A stretch of 64,000 nucleotides of DNA from Nostoc sp. CENA543 (GCF_002896875.1 NZ_CP023278.1:2976001-3040000), one strand, 5' to 3'. Counted from the first letter of the stretch, positions 25,584-35,307 are shown. Notes: a model not told the origin generated them from the letters alone. Translations and numbers: made by a program.

Positions 25584-26777
25584 ATGAGTACAAATAGTAA
25601 TCTCATTTCAGGTGAAACTTTTGCCTTTCAAGATCAGCTCGTAGATATTTCTATAGTCTCTCTTTCAGATGATGAAATTAATGAAAAATATAAAAAGGGA
25701 GAGATTAGAATTATAACCGAACAAGCTCGTTATCCACTTGATAGTATACCGACTATGCTTAATTCTAATAAATATATTTTAGATCCTGAATACCAGCGAA
25801 GAAAAAGGTGGGATAATATTAGAAAATCTCGTTTAATAGAATCATTCGTGATGAATGTGCCAATTCCACCTATCTTTCTTTATGAAATAGATTATTCTAT
25901 TTATGAAGTAATGGATGGACAACAAAGATTAACTGCTATTTATGATTTTTATACGGGAAAATTTAATTTGGAAGGATTACAATATTGGAGAGAACTAAAT
26001 GGAAGAAATTATAAAAACTTACCAGATCAAGTCAGGAAGGGTATAGATAGAAGATATTTATCATCCATTGTTTTATTACAAGAAACAGCTAAAAACAAAG
26101 AAGAAGCAGAGAATCTCAAGCAAATTGTTTTTGAAAGATTGAATAGCGGAGGAGAAAAACTTACTCCACAAGAAATAAGGAATGCTTTATACAATGGAAA
26201 ATTCAATCAAGTGTGTATCAAATTATCTCGAAATGATTATTTCCGTACAATGTGGCAGTTACCTTTAGAGAGTGAAGGTGAAGAACAATTGCTTAAAAGC
26301 GAAGCCTATAAAAAAATGGAAGATGTAGAATTAGTTCTACGATTTTTTGCTTACCGTCATATAGATAATTTTAAATCCCCTGTAGAGAAATTTTTAGATG
26401 AATATTTAAAACAAGCTAATAATTATACTGATGAAACAATAAGCAACCTCGAAAATCTTTTTAATGAAACAATTGATTTGATCTATGATACATTTGGAGA
26501 CTCAGCTTTTTTATTACCAGAAAATGAAAAACGTAGATATACATTACCCGCAAAAATTATTTACGATTCAATGATGCAAGCATTCGCAAATAATCTACGG
26601 TATAAGGAAATTCTTATCAAAAACAAAAATTCTATCAAAAATAACTTATTTTCCAACAAAGAATCACTATACATCAAGCAGATTAATAGACCCCTTTTTG
26701 ATGCTAGATACAGTGGTAGAAAAGATGTAGAAGCACGTATCGAGTATATTCATAATTTCCTCCAAAGCTATATTTAA
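25584..26777 (+). CDS. DUF262 (GmrSD/ParB-like) domain protein
   Basis: A 397-residue protein with an N-terminal DUF262 domain. ILDPEYQRRKRWD and the signature DGQQRLTAI at D111-R115 are the ParB-like nucleotide-binding or cleaving motif shared with the modification-dependent nuclease GmrSD and other phage-defence proteins. FERLNSGGEKLTPQEIRNALYNG follows, typical of the family. The second half is helical and acidic and lacks a visible HNH motif (no DUF1524), so a partner may supply the effector. The HEPN gene starts 18 bases downstream. AT-rich, no HIP1 site seen in either gene, unlike neighbouring clpC, which suggests transfer. Confidence 0.85.
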   Translation: MSTNSNLISGETFAFQDQLVDISIVSLSDDEINEKYKKGEIRIITEQARYPLDSIPTMLNSNKYILDPEYQRRKRWDNIRKSRLIESFVMNVPIPPIFLYEIDYSIYEVMDGQQRLTAIYDFYTGKFNLEGLQYWRELNGRNYKNLPDQVRKGIDRRYLSSIVLLQETAKNKEEAENLKQIVFERLNSGGEKLTPQEIRNALYNGKFNQVCIKLSRNDYFRTMWQLPLESEGEEQLLKSEAYKKMEDVELVLRFFAYRHIDNFKSPVEKFLDEYLKQANNYTDETISNLENLFNETIDLIYDTFGDSAFLLPENEKRRYTLPAKIIYDSMMQAFANNLRYKEILIKNKNSIKNNLFSNKESLYIKQINRPLFDARYSGRKDVEARIEYIHNFLQSYI

Positions 26778-26795
26778 TTAATTTTAATAAAAATT

Positions 26796-27860
26796 ATGAA
26801 TATAGAATCATTGGAAAGCTTCAAAAGAGAATTAAACCAAATTAGAGAATATTTAAAACACATTCAGTATGTAAACAACGTAGCTAATTTCAACCTTTTA
26901 TCAACTGATAATCAGGAATTTAAAGAATTACTAAATACTCTGAACGAACACTATCGATTTTTCAGTACAGATAAACGAATATTTGAATATAAGGCATCTA
27001 TTATTTCACTTTATGGTCTACTAGAAAAATATGTGGAAATATGGATTAAAGAATATCTTTGTTCTTTGTCTAACATAGTACCTGAGTATAACAAAATAGA
27101 TGAAAGGATCAGAGAGAATCATTTTGAACTTTCTTTAAAATTGATAAATAGTATAACAATTAGGGAAAGTGCAAAATACCAACATCTTACAAAAGAAGAG
27201 GTTTTAAATAAGCTGAATGAGTGCATAATCAATCCTACTAAATATAAAATCAACACAGAGGCATTTGTTCTTTTATCAGGTAATTTAAAACATAATAAAA
27301 TTGTAGAATTATTTAATAAATTAAACTTGGATTTAAACAATGAGTTATTAAAAAATGAAGAACTTAACAATGAAATTGGTTTAAATACAAATACTATATC
27401 GAGAATAGACAAGGATATCTTGTATAATAAGATTAATGATTTAGTTGAAAGAAGAAATCAAATTGCTCATGGTTCTGAAGCAGTAGATAATATATTAAGT
27501 ATATCTGAACTAGAGCCTTATATTCAATTTTTAGAAAAATATTGTCAAGCTATTTTTCAAGTATTAGTTGAACAAATTACCAAAGAAGAAGCAACACATA
27601 CTTTTCAGGTAGTAGCAAATGTAATTAAAGTGTTTGGTAATAAAATATTGGCATTTGAGATAGAAAATTATACTATCAAAGCTGGAGATATGCTAATTAT
27701 ACAAACGAAAGAAGGTAGATTTTATAAAAAGCCCATATTAACAATTCAATTAGATAATAAAGAATATACGGAACTGAAAATTACAGAAAACACAAAAATT
27801 GCTGTAAGTGTAGACCATAAAATCAAAGATAATCACACATTTTATATAGTAAAGCAATAA
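26796..27860 (+). CDS. HEPN-domain protein (MAE_28990/MAE_18760-like)
   Basis: A 354-residue protein resembling the MAE_28990/MAE_18760 HEPN group. The first 230 residues are helical (EYKASIISLYGLLEKYVEIW), and the HEPN catalytic motif R-x4-H appears as RNQIAH (R220-H225), the ribonuclease centre of many toxins and abortive-infection effectors. The last 100 residues form a beta-rich domain (FQVVANVIKVFGNKILAF) that may sense or bind a ligand. It follows the DUF262 gene by 18 bases on the same strand, so the two are very probably one operon. AT-rich. Confidence 0.8.
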   Translation: MNIESLESFKRELNQIREYLKHIQYVNNVANFNLLSTDNQEFKELLNTLNEHYRFFSTDKRIFEYKASIISLYGLLEKYVEIWIKEYLCSLSNIVPEYNKIDERIRENHFELSLKLINSITIRESAKYQHLTKEEVLNKLNECIINPTKYKINTEAFVLLSGNLKHNKIVELFNKLNLDLNNELLKNEELNNEIGLNTNTISRIDKDILYNKINDLVERRNQIAHGSEAVDNILSISELEPYIQFLEKYCQAIFQVLVEQITKEEATHTFQVVANVIKVFGNKILAFEIENYTIKAGDMLIIQTKEGRFYKKPILTIQLDNKEYTELKITENTKIAVSVDHKIKDNHTFYIVKQ

Positions 27861-28181
27861 TTCAAGCGTTCATGCTGGAAATTATGTCATTGCTTGTAGC
27901 CGGGGGTGCGCTCATAGCGGATGTGGTGTGATCGCTTTTAGGGTAGCTGACTGTAGGTATCGCCGTTAGTGGAGTAGTGCGATCGCACGCAACATTTCGA
28001 TAAGCTACGATAAACATAAGCAGTTGACTTATCCTGTCTTCAGCTATTTCTCATCTAAGTGGCTTATCCTAGTGAAAGGGGTAATTAGAACCTGAAAATT
28101 CAGGAATACAGGAATATTCGGTTGTTTTACTCAATATTACCCTTAATTATTGGATAGAAACAGTAACACTTAGGTCATCCC
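27861..28181. other. 321-base gap before the TVP38 genes
   Basis: No frame or tandem repeat. It contains the 12-bp palindrome GTGCGATCGCAC (27977-27988), a HIP1 site, and marks the return to usual composition after the DUF262/HEPN pair. Confidence 0.5.
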
Positions 28182-28943
28182 ATGATTCCCAAGTATCGAC
28201 CGCGATTCAATGGTAAGCTCAAACTGCTGCTGTTATTTATTTCGGTAGTTCTCTTAATTATCGCTGCTCGACAATTTAACTTTCCAGGCATTTTACAAAC
28301 ACTCGTCGCTAGGGTTAATAGTTTGGGTGTTTGGGGAGCGATCGCCTATATAATTATTTACAATTTAGCGACTTTATTATTTATTCCAGGTTCCTTACTC
28401 ACACTGAAAGCTGGGTGTTTATTTGGTGTTGTGTGGGGTTCAATTTATGTGTTAATTGCCGCACTTATCGGTGCAACTTTAGCCTTTCTTATCGGTAGAT
28501 ATTTATCGCGCGATTGGGTAACTCGTCTACTAGATAACTATCCTAAATTTAAAGCAATTGATCAAGCTGTATCTCAAGAAGGCTGGAAAATAGTTTTGTT
28601 GACTCGATTATCTCCTATCTTCCCATTTAACTTGTTAAATTACGCCTTTGGAGTTACACAAATTTCTCTCAAAGACTATATTTTAGGTTCTTTAGGGATT
28701 TTGCCGGGAACTGTGATGTATGTTTATATTGGGTCTTTAGCTACTGATTTGGCAACTCTAGATAATACTCATCAACAAGTTACACCAGAAGCTAAAATTC
28801 TACAGTTGGCAATGCAAATTATCGGTTTAATTGCTACTGTTGGTGTCACTATATATGTAACTAAAATTGCTCAAAAAGCTTTGGCAAAAAGTATGGTGAT
28901 AGAGGTAGAGGGCAGGGAGCAGGGGGCAGGGGGAAAGAGTTAG
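28182..28943 (+). CDS. TVP38/TMEM64 family membrane protein (first of two)
   Basis: A 253-residue membrane protein of the VTT/DedA-like superfamily. The first span is LKLLLLFISVVLLIIAA. The core has IPGSLLTLKAGCLFGVVWG, GATLAFLIGRYLSRDWV and LLTRLSPIFPFNLLNYAFG, the family's glycine-rich re-entrant signature. Function in bacteria is uncertain; lipid scrambling and metal tolerance have been proposed. The last residues (EVEGREQGAGGKS) come from GGCAGGGGG-type repeat DNA. About 55% similar by eye to the next gene, so a tandem duplication. Confidence 0.9.
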   Translation: MIPKYRPRFNGKLKLLLLFISVVLLIIAARQFNFPGILQTLVARVNSLGVWGAIAYIIIYNLATLLFIPGSLLTLKAGCLFGVVWGSIYVLIAALIGATLAFLIGRYLSRDWVTRLLDNYPKFKAIDQAVSQEGWKIVLLTRLSPIFPFNLLNYAFGVTQISLKDYILGSLGILPGTVMYVYIGSLATDLATLDNTHQQVTPEAKILQLAMQIIGLIATVGVTIYVTKIAQKALAKSMVIEVEGREQGAGGKS

Positions 28944-28985
28944 AAGAAAAGAATTATAAGGAAAGATTTATAGGATAATAAATTA

Positions 28986-29726
28986 ATGGGAAATATATTT
29001 AATTACAAGATTATTAGATTATTTAGTTTAGTATTTTTGACAGTGGCAATTTCTGTGTTGGTAAATACAGATTTTGCTGTAGCCCAGACTACAAATGATG
29101 TGAATCTTTGGAATCCTCAAACTCTTTTACGTCAAGCTTTGCAGTGGATTGATAGTTTGGGAACAGTCGGCGCGATCGCTTTTATTGCACTATATATAAT
29201 TGCTACTGTTGCTTTCTTACCTGGCTCAATCCTCACCTTGGGTGCTGGTGTGGTGTTTGGCGTAGTTTGGGGTGCAATTTATGTCTTCATTGGTGCAACT
29301 TTGGGTGCAACGGCTGCTTTTTTGGTGGGACGTTATTTAGCGCGGGGTTGGGTAGCCAAGAAAATCGCTGATAACAAAAAATTTGCCGCCATTGACAGGG
29401 CTGTGGGTAGAGAGGGTTTAAAAATTGTTCTTTTAACCCGACTTTCCCCCATATTCCCGTTTAATCTCTTAAATTACGCCTTCGGAATTACAGGGGTTTC
29501 ACTTACTGACTATTTTATTGGCTCTGTGGGCATGATTCCCGGAACTATCATGTACGTTTACATTGGTTCGCTTGCCGGAAACCTCGCTATGATTGGGACT
29601 GAAGGTCAACCCACTAACCCTACAGCACAATGGATAATTCGCATCGTGGGTTTTATCGCTACCGTCGCCGTTACCATCTACGTCACCCGCATTGCTCAAA
29701 AAGCCTTAGAAGAAGAGATTTCGTAG
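28986..29726 (+). CDS. TVP38/TMEM64 family membrane protein (second of two)
   Basis: A 246-residue paralogue of the preceding protein, 42 bases downstream. It differs by an N-terminal signal-like segment (LFSLVFLTVAISVLV, then FAVAQ). The core FLPGSILTLGAGVVFGVVWG and LLTRLSPIFPFNLLNYAFG is nearly the same as in its neighbour. Proteins like this often sit beside, or are fused to, MerA-like reductases, as here. Confidence 0.9.
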   Translation: MGNIFNYKIIRLFSLVFLTVAISVLVNTDFAVAQTTNDVNLWNPQTLLRQALQWIDSLGTVGAIAFIALYIIATVAFLPGSILTLGAGVVFGVVWGAIYVFIGATLGATAAFLVGRYLARGWVAKKIADNKKFAAIDRAVGREGLKIVLLTRLSPIFPFNLLNYAFGITGVSLTDYFIGSVGMIPGTIMYVYIGSLAGNLAMIGTEGQPTNPTAQWIIRIVGFIATVAVTIYVTRIAQKALEEEIS

Positions 29727-29732
29727 AGGGCA

Positions 29733-29900
29733 TGAGTGCTGAGTGCTAAGTAATGAGTAATGAGTAATGAGTAATGACTATTGACTAATAGACATCTCCG
29801 AAAAAGAATCTCAAACCCTTATGCTGTCTAGATAAAAACCTCATTTCTGGAGATGTCTAATGACTAATGACTATTGACCATTGACCATTGACCACTGACT
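29733..29900. repeat. STRR block with an inserted small inverted-repeat element
   Basis: GAGTAAT and GACTATT/GACTAAT/GACCATT units on both sides. 29789-29859 is a 71-bp element with exact 11-bp ends TAGACATCTCC and GGAGATGTCTA, placed within the GACTAAT array. MITE-like. Confidence 0.85.
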
Positions 29901-29916
29901 ATCGGAGATACCATCA

Positions 29917-31467
29917 ATGTCTAATTCTGAGCTAGAGAGAGTTATTGTGCGCCCAGTGGATGAGTATAACCAAAAGTTGGTGGGTTATGTGCATCCGCCT
30001 AATTGGGTGAATCCTCAACCGGCTGATTGTTATGACTTGGTGGTAATTGGTGCGGGAACTGCGGGGTTAGTGGTGGCGGCTGGTGCGGCTGGGTTGGGTT
30101 TGGGTTTGAAAGTCGCATTAATTGAAAAGCATCTCATGGGTGGGGATTGCTTGAATGTTGGTTGTGTCCCTTCTAAGACAATAATTCGGTCGGCGCGGGT
30201 GGTGGGGGAAATTTGGAATGCCAAGAATTTGGGTGTGAATATTCCCAAACAACAAATTGAAATTGATTTTCCTACCGTTATGCAAAGAATGCGGCGCATT
30301 CGGGCGGGAATTAGTCACCATGACTCAGCAGAGCGTTTTTCATCCTTGGGTGTGGATGTATTCTTAGGTAGTGGTCGTTTTGCTAGCAAGGATACGGTAG
30401 AAGTCGGCGGTAAAGTCCTCAAGTTTAAAAAAGCAGTGATTGCGACTGGTGCAAGGGCGGCAAAACCAGCCATTCGGGGATTAGAAGCGGCTGGTTATTT
30501 AACGAATGAAACCGTGTTTTCTCTCATCCAAAAGCCTGAACGGTTGGCGGTAATTGGTGGCGGGCCTATTGGTTGTGAATTGGCGCAAGCATTCCGGCGT
30601 TTGGGCTGTGAGGTGGTGCTGTTCCATAGCGGTTCTCATGTCCTGAATAAAGAAGATGGGGACGCAGCGCAAGTTGTGCAGCAAGCTTTAATCCAAGAAG
30701 GTATTCGTTTAGTTTTAAATTGCAGATTAGAAGAAGTCGTGACAGTCACGGAAGGTAAGCGACTGTATTTTTCTGTGAATGGTTATCGAGATTCGGTGAC
30801 GGTAGATGAAATTCTCGTGGGTGCTGGACGCGCGCCCAATGTGGAAGGATTGAATTTAGAAGGTGTGGGTGTAGAGTATGACAAACACCAAGGTGTGAAG
30901 GTGAATGATTATCTGCAAACCACCAACCCGAAAATTTATGCGGCTGGGGATATCTGCATGAATTGGAAATTTACCCACGCAGCCGACGCAGCCGCTAGGA
31001 TTGTTATTAAGAACACCTTATTTTCTCCTTTCGGCTTGGGAAGGTCAAAGTTGAGTAGTTTAGTTATGCCGTGGGTGACATACACTGACCCAGAAATTGC
31101 CCATGTTGGGTTGTCTGAGAGGGAAGCTAGAGACCAGGGAATTGATGTAGTGACAATAAAAATTCCTTTTAGTAGTGTAGACCGAGCGATCGCAGACGGA
31201 CAAGAAGAGGGATTCTTGAAAATTCACCACAAAAAAGGTTCTGATGAAATTATTGGTGCAACAATTGTCGCTAGCCATGCAGGCGAAATGATTTCAGAAA
31301 TCACCACAGCAATTGTTCATAAAATCGGGCTAAGTAAACTCAGCAGTGTCATTCATCCCTACCCCACCCAAGCGGAAGCAATTAAAAAAGCCGCCGACGC
31401 TTATCGCAGGACACTACTAACACCAAGAACTAAAAAAATCTTAGGATTGTTAACTAAATTTTCTTAA
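29917..31467 (+). CDS. MerA-like pyridine nucleotide-disulfide oxidoreductase
   Basis: A 516-residue FAD protein. LVVIGAGTAGLVVAAGAA binds FAD, GGDCLNVGCVPSKT holds the redox Cys pair (C78, C83), VIGGGPIGCELAQAF binds NAD(P)H and YAAGDIC the flavin. The C-terminal interface domain is present with a His-Pro pair (VIHPYPTQAEA), but there is no C-terminal vicinal Cys pair as in true mercuric reductases. It may therefore reduce another substrate. With the two TVP38 genes it forms a conserved-looking membrane/redox group. Confidence 0.9.
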   Translation: MSNSELERVIVRPVDEYNQKLVGYVHPPNWVNPQPADCYDLVVIGAGTAGLVVAAGAAGLGLGLKVALIEKHLMGGDCLNVGCVPSKTIIRSARVVGEIWNAKNLGVNIPKQQIEIDFPTVMQRMRRIRAGISHHDSAERFSSLGVDVFLGSGRFASKDTVEVGGKVLKFKKAVIATGARAAKPAIRGLEAAGYLTNETVFSLIQKPERLAVIGGGPIGCELAQAFRRLGCEVVLFHSGSHVLNKEDGDAAQVVQQALIQEGIRLVLNCRLEEVVTVTEGKRLYFSVNGYRDSVTVDEILVGAGRAPNVEGLNLEGVGVEYDKHQGVKVNDYLQTTNPKIYAAGDICMNWKFTHAADAAARIVIKNTLFSPFGLGRSKLSSLVMPWVTYTDPEIAHVGLSEREARDQGIDVVTIKIPFSSVDRAIADGQEEGFLKIHHKKGSDEIIGATIVASHAGEMISEITTAIVHKIGLSKLSSVIHPYPTQAEAIKKAADAYRRTLLTPRTKKILGLLTKFS

Positions 31468-31525
31468 TTAGGGGTGTAGGGGAAGACTTTAACCTAATAC
31501 CCAGTCCCCAGTCCCCAGTCCCCAT

Positions 31526-32257
31526 TCAATCCCCCTGCGGATACTCATTCCATAAACTGGTAATCTCGCGTAAACTTTGATGATTACCGTTCCCCAAAAT
31601 TAAATGGTCTAACAACGGTATCCCTAATAATTGCGCCCCGGCTAACAATTGGCGTGTTAAGTCTATATCTTCTGGACTGGGTTCTACATTGCCTGAAGGG
31701 TGATTATGAGCAATTATCGCCCGTGTTGCGCCTTGACGAATCACTTCCCGAAAAATTTCACGGGGAGAAGCTAAGGTTTCGGTGGCTGTACCGATGCTAA
31801 TTACTTGTGTTCCCAAAAGACGATTTTTCACATCTAATAATAAGACAGCAAATCTTTCTTGCGCTTGCCACATAAGGTCTTGACTCAAAGCCGCAGCCGC
31901 CGCCATTGGGCTATCGATGGGTGTGCGGTCTAAGGGACGAGATTGGAAGGCGCGTTTACCCAATTCAATGGCAGCTAAAATAGTCGTGGCTTTAGCAGGG
32001 CCGATTCCTGGTATCTGCATTAACTCCGCAGGTGTGACTTCTCGCAACACAGCTAAAGGGTCACGTTGATGTTTGCTTAATTCTTGTAAGATATATTGCC
32101 CTAAACCCACGGCGGAAAGTTTACCAGGCCCCTGTCCTGTGCCTAAAAGAATTGCGATTAATTCGGCTGTAGCGAGGATTTTCGGCCCATAGGTCATTAA
32201 CCGTTCACGGGGACGCTCATTTTCAGGTATATCAGCAATTCTTAGGCAATAGGTCAT
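31526..32257 (-). CDS. radC: RadC family protein (JAB/MPN domain)
   Basis: A 243-residue protein; I start at ATG 32257 ([20 protein letters not shown]), as in relatives, not at the upstream 32290. A helix-hairpin-helix region ([22 protein letters not shown]) precedes a JAB metalloprotease-like domain with the H-x-H-x7-S-x2-D motif in [17 protein letters not shown]. Long linked to DNA repair, but its true role is unclear. Confidence 0.93.
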   Translation of the reverse strand: MTYCLRIADIPENERPRERLMTYGPKILATAELIAILLGTGQGPGKLSAVGLGQYILQELSKHQRDPLAVLREVTPAELMQIPGIGPAKATTILAAIELGKRAFQSRPLDRTPIDSPMAAAAALSQDLMWQAQERFAVLLLDVKNRLLGTQVISIGTATETLASPREIFREVIRQGATRAIIAHNHPSGNVEPSPEDIDLTRQLLAGAQLLGIPLLDHLILGNGNHQSLREITSLWNEYPQGD

Positions 32258-32439
32258 AAAATCACTAAAAAATAGCCACCGTAGATGCAACTATTTTTAT
32301 TTATGCCCTGTTTGCGATCGCAATTACCCTATCTTGAGAAAATCTTTAAATTTCAGCTTATTTATGACCTTTTGCAGTTGGTTGACTGAATAACAAACCG
32401 CATCCTTTGGTGGGTACGGTTTGTTGACGATATATAAAA

Positions 32440-33378
32440 TTACTGAAACATTTGTGTGGCTTTGAGCATATGGTAAGTAATAATTAGCTGTGTCAGTGCG
32501 AGGGGGTAACTTTGTAGAGTTTCTCCAGTTGTACCGGCGATTTTACCAATTTCAGGGTTGCTTTCGCGATCGCATACACTTCTTAAGTGAGGCATATCTG
32601 AACAGATAATATGTTCTAATTTATTTACCTGTTCTAAGGTGGCGTGACCATCCACTGCTAGGACATCTACGGGTTTACTCATGTCTCGGTCTAATCCCAG
32701 GCGAATCGCTGACCCATCGTTATTGTCGGTCAAATTAATAATGGGGGTAAAATCTGGGTGGGGAATGGTGGGACGTAAAACTAAACGCACATTTAAGTGT
32801 CCGTTGGTTTCATCGCTTGCACCTTCTGGTGGATAGAAACTCACCACTATATCCGACCATTGTCTTTGAGGACGAATAAATTGTTCGGAATCTGGTTCGC
32901 GTTTTTCTAATTCTGCTAATACTTGTTCGGGGGTGTAGCCGCGTTTTTGGGTGTCTCGTTTAACCTTCCATTTAGCGCGTAAGTCTTCTGGCGGTGCAAG
33001 GTAGACTTTAACATCATAGCAATCACGGGCTGCACGGGTAGAATAACCAAGCAAGCCTTCGATAATGACAAATTTATTCGGTTTTATATACTGTGGGGCT
33101 TCAAAAGTTCCAGTTTTGTGACTATAAACTGGTTTAAGAATGGGTTGACCTGTACGCAGCAAAGATAGATGCTGCTGCATGATATCTAAATGATTACAGT
33201 CTGGGTGTAGGGCGGTAATTCCAATTTCTGCCCGTTGCTGGCGGTCATATTTGTGGTAATCATCTGTACAAATGAGTGTGACATTTTCTGTACCTAGTAC
33301 CTGAGCAATTCCTCTAGTGAGTGTAGTTTTTCCCGCAGCACTATCACCAACAATACCCAGAATTATTGGACGACTCAT
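32440..33378 (-). CDS. phosphoribulokinase/uridine kinase family protein (PRK paralogue)
   Basis: A 312-residue P-loop kinase related to phosphoribulokinase. GIVGDSAAGKTTLTRG is the P-loop, CTDDYHKYDRQQRAEIGITA the PRK-specific segment, and FVIIEGLLGY the Walker B strand. The Calvin-cycle enzyme has a regulatory Cys in its P-loop (GDSGCGKS type); here it is Ala, while the second Cys before DDYH remains. Thioredoxin/CP12-type disulfide control should thus be lost. It is shorter than the photosynthetic enzyme and lacks its C-terminus, so it is probably not the main PRK. Substrate unknown. Confidence 0.82.
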   Translation of the reverse strand: MSRPIILGIVGDSAAGKTTLTRGIAQVLGTENVTLICTDDYHKYDRQQRAEIGITALHPDCNHLDIMQQHLSLLRTGQPILKPVYSHKTGTFEAPQYIKPNKFVIIEGLLGYSTRAARDCYDVKVYLAPPEDLRAKWKVKRDTQKRGYTPEQVLAELEKREPDSEQFIRPQRQWSDIVVSFYPPEGASDETNGHLNVRLVLRPTIPHPDFTPIINLTDNNDGSAIRLGLDRDMSKPVDVLAVDGHATLEQVNKLEHIICSDMPHLRSVCDRESNPEIGKIAGTTGETLQSYPLALTQLIITYHMLKATQMFQ

Positions 33379-33593
33379 TTGTACCCCCCAATCCCAGCAA
33401 GTTTAATCATTAATTTGCAAAGCAATTTTTTTTATTTTAGAGGTGTTTTGCAAAAGTATATCAATCATCAAGATTTGTGCAACATCTCTACACATAATTG
33501 GGAATGGGGAATGGGGAATAGGAACTAAGCTTTTTTGAGTTTTATTAAAGTTTCCCAGGTATTAGATAAAAGAAGTGTTGCGATATCTGCATA

Positions 33594-35261
33594 ATGGCAG
33601 TTGCTTTGAGATATACCAGAATAGTAAGCTGCGTTGGGATCATGATAGGGTATGGATTTATGGTGACAATAGATGTTGCAAAATTAGCACAAATTGATCA
33701 GTTTCACAGTCTGCAATTAACTTTGCGCGATCGCTGGAAAACTATCGAGTTATTTGATACTGGGGAAGCTGATATTATTGTGGTTCCTTCTTTGAGTATT
33801 GACCAGCGCGAGATCCAAAAGGTAGAGGGTTTTGAACATTATGAAGAAAGGTTACTTTTTGCTCTGATGCGGTTAAGAAATCCCCGCACTAGGTTAATTT
33901 ATGTAACTTCAATGCCCTTACATCCCAGCATTATTGATTACTATTTACAATTACTTCCTGGTATTCCTTTTTCTCATGCACGTAATCGCTTACTCTTACT
34001 TTCAACTTACGATTCTTCACCTAAACCCCTAAGTCAAAAGATTTTAGAACGTCCGCGATTAATTGAAAGAATTCGCCAAGCTATCAGATTAGAAAAATCA
34101 TTGATGGTCTGCTACAATTCAACTGATTTAGAAGCAGAATTATCGCTCAAATTAGACGTACCATTATATGCGGCTGCACCAGAGTTGCAAATTTGGGGAA
34201 CAAAAAGTGGGAGTCGGCAAATTTTTGCTCAAAGTGGTGTTCCTCACCCTGATGGTAGTGAATTAGTCTGGAATCCCCAAGATTTAGCAGCAGCAGCTAG
34301 TGAGTTATGGGAACGTCAACCGACATTACAACGGATGGTAGTCAAACTCAATGAGGGGATTTCTGGAGAAGGAAACGCACTCCTTGATTTGCGTCCCATT
34401 ATGCACTTAGCACCAGGACAAGGTACTCATTTAGAAAGAGTAGCAGCAATTAGCGATCGCTTCTCCACTATGCGCTTTCAAGCTAAACAAGAAAATTGGC
34501 GCAATTTTGCAGGAAGAATTGCAGAATTAGGTGCAATTGTCGAGGCTTTTGTAGAAGGCGAAATCAAACGTTCTCCTAGCGTTCAAGGACGCATTACTCC
34601 TACTGGAGAAGTCGAAATCCTCTCTACCCATGACCAAATTCTCGGCGGCCCCGACGGACAAATTTATCTCGGCTGTCGCTTCCCCGCCGATGAAAGTTAT
34701 CGTTTACAACTGCAACAATTAGGTTTAAACGTTGGGAGAAAATTAGCAGAAAAAGGTGCTTTAGAAAGATTTGGTGTAGATTTTATTGCTGTTGATTTAG
34801 GTAAGGGTAAATGGGACATCCAAGCGATTGAAATTAACCTCCGTAAAGGTGGTACTACCCATCCATTTATGACCTTAAAATTATTGACAAATGGTCGTTA
34901 TGACCTATCTACGGGGTTATTTTATAGTCAACAAGGTCGTCCCAAATATTACATTGCTACAGATAATCTGCAAAAAGACCGCTATCGAGGATTATTACCT
35001 AATGATTTAATGGATATCATCGCCCATCACAGATTACACTTCGATAGTTGCACAGAAACCGGCACAGTGTTTCATCTGATGGGTTGTCTATCTCAATTTG
35101 GTAAGTTGGGATTAACTAGTATTGGGGATTCACCCCAACAAGCAGAAGATATCTACAACAAAGTTATTAAAGTTCTCGACACAGAAACCAAAGCAGAAAA
35201 TCCGAATTTTTCGCTGTTTTCAGATTACACTTTCCCTGTAATTTGGGATGGGTATAGTTGA
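33594..35261 (+). CDS. peptide ligase PGM1-related protein (ATP-grasp type)
   Basis: A 555-residue protein. The N-terminal half (VVPSLSIDQREIQKVEGFEH, then RNPRTRLIYVTS) and the ATP-grasp-like middle (RMVVKLNEGISGEGNALLDL, GAIVEAFVEGEIKRSPSVQ) are followed by ERFGVDFIAVD and EINLRKGGTTHPFMTLKLL, where the metal-binding Glu and Asn lie. This fits the PGM1-related carboxylate-amine/peptide ligases. The substrate is unknown and no other peptide-biosynthesis gene is adjacent. ATG 33660 (MVTIDVAKLAQID) is a likely alternative start. Confidence 0.78.
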   Translation: MAVALRYTRIVSCVGIMIGYGFMVTIDVAKLAQIDQFHSLQLTLRDRWKTIELFDTGEADIIVVPSLSIDQREIQKVEGFEHYEERLLFALMRLRNPRTRLIYVTSMPLHPSIIDYYLQLLPGIPFSHARNRLLLLSTYDSSPKPLSQKILERPRLIERIRQAIRLEKSLMVCYNSTDLEAELSLKLDVPLYAAAPELQIWGTKSGSRQIFAQSGVPHPDGSELVWNPQDLAAAASELWERQPTLQRMVVKLNEGISGEGNALLDLRPIMHLAPGQGTHLERVAAISDRFSTMRFQAKQENWRNFAGRIAELGAIVEAFVEGEIKRSPSVQGRITPTGEVEILSTHDQILGGPDGQIYLGCRFPADESYRLQLQQLGLNVGRKLAEKGALERFGVDFIAVDLGKGKWDIQAIEINLRKGGTTHPFMTLKLLTNGRYDLSTGLFYSQQGRPKYYIATDNLQKDRYRGLLPNDLMDIIAHHRLHFDSCTETGTVFHLMGCLSQFGKLGLTSIGDSPQQAEDIYNKVIKVLDTETKAENPNFSLFSDYTFPVIWDGYS

Positions 35262-35307
35262 ATAGAATTATGGGGGTATAAGTCAATAAAGTTCAGTGCG
35301 GAAAATA

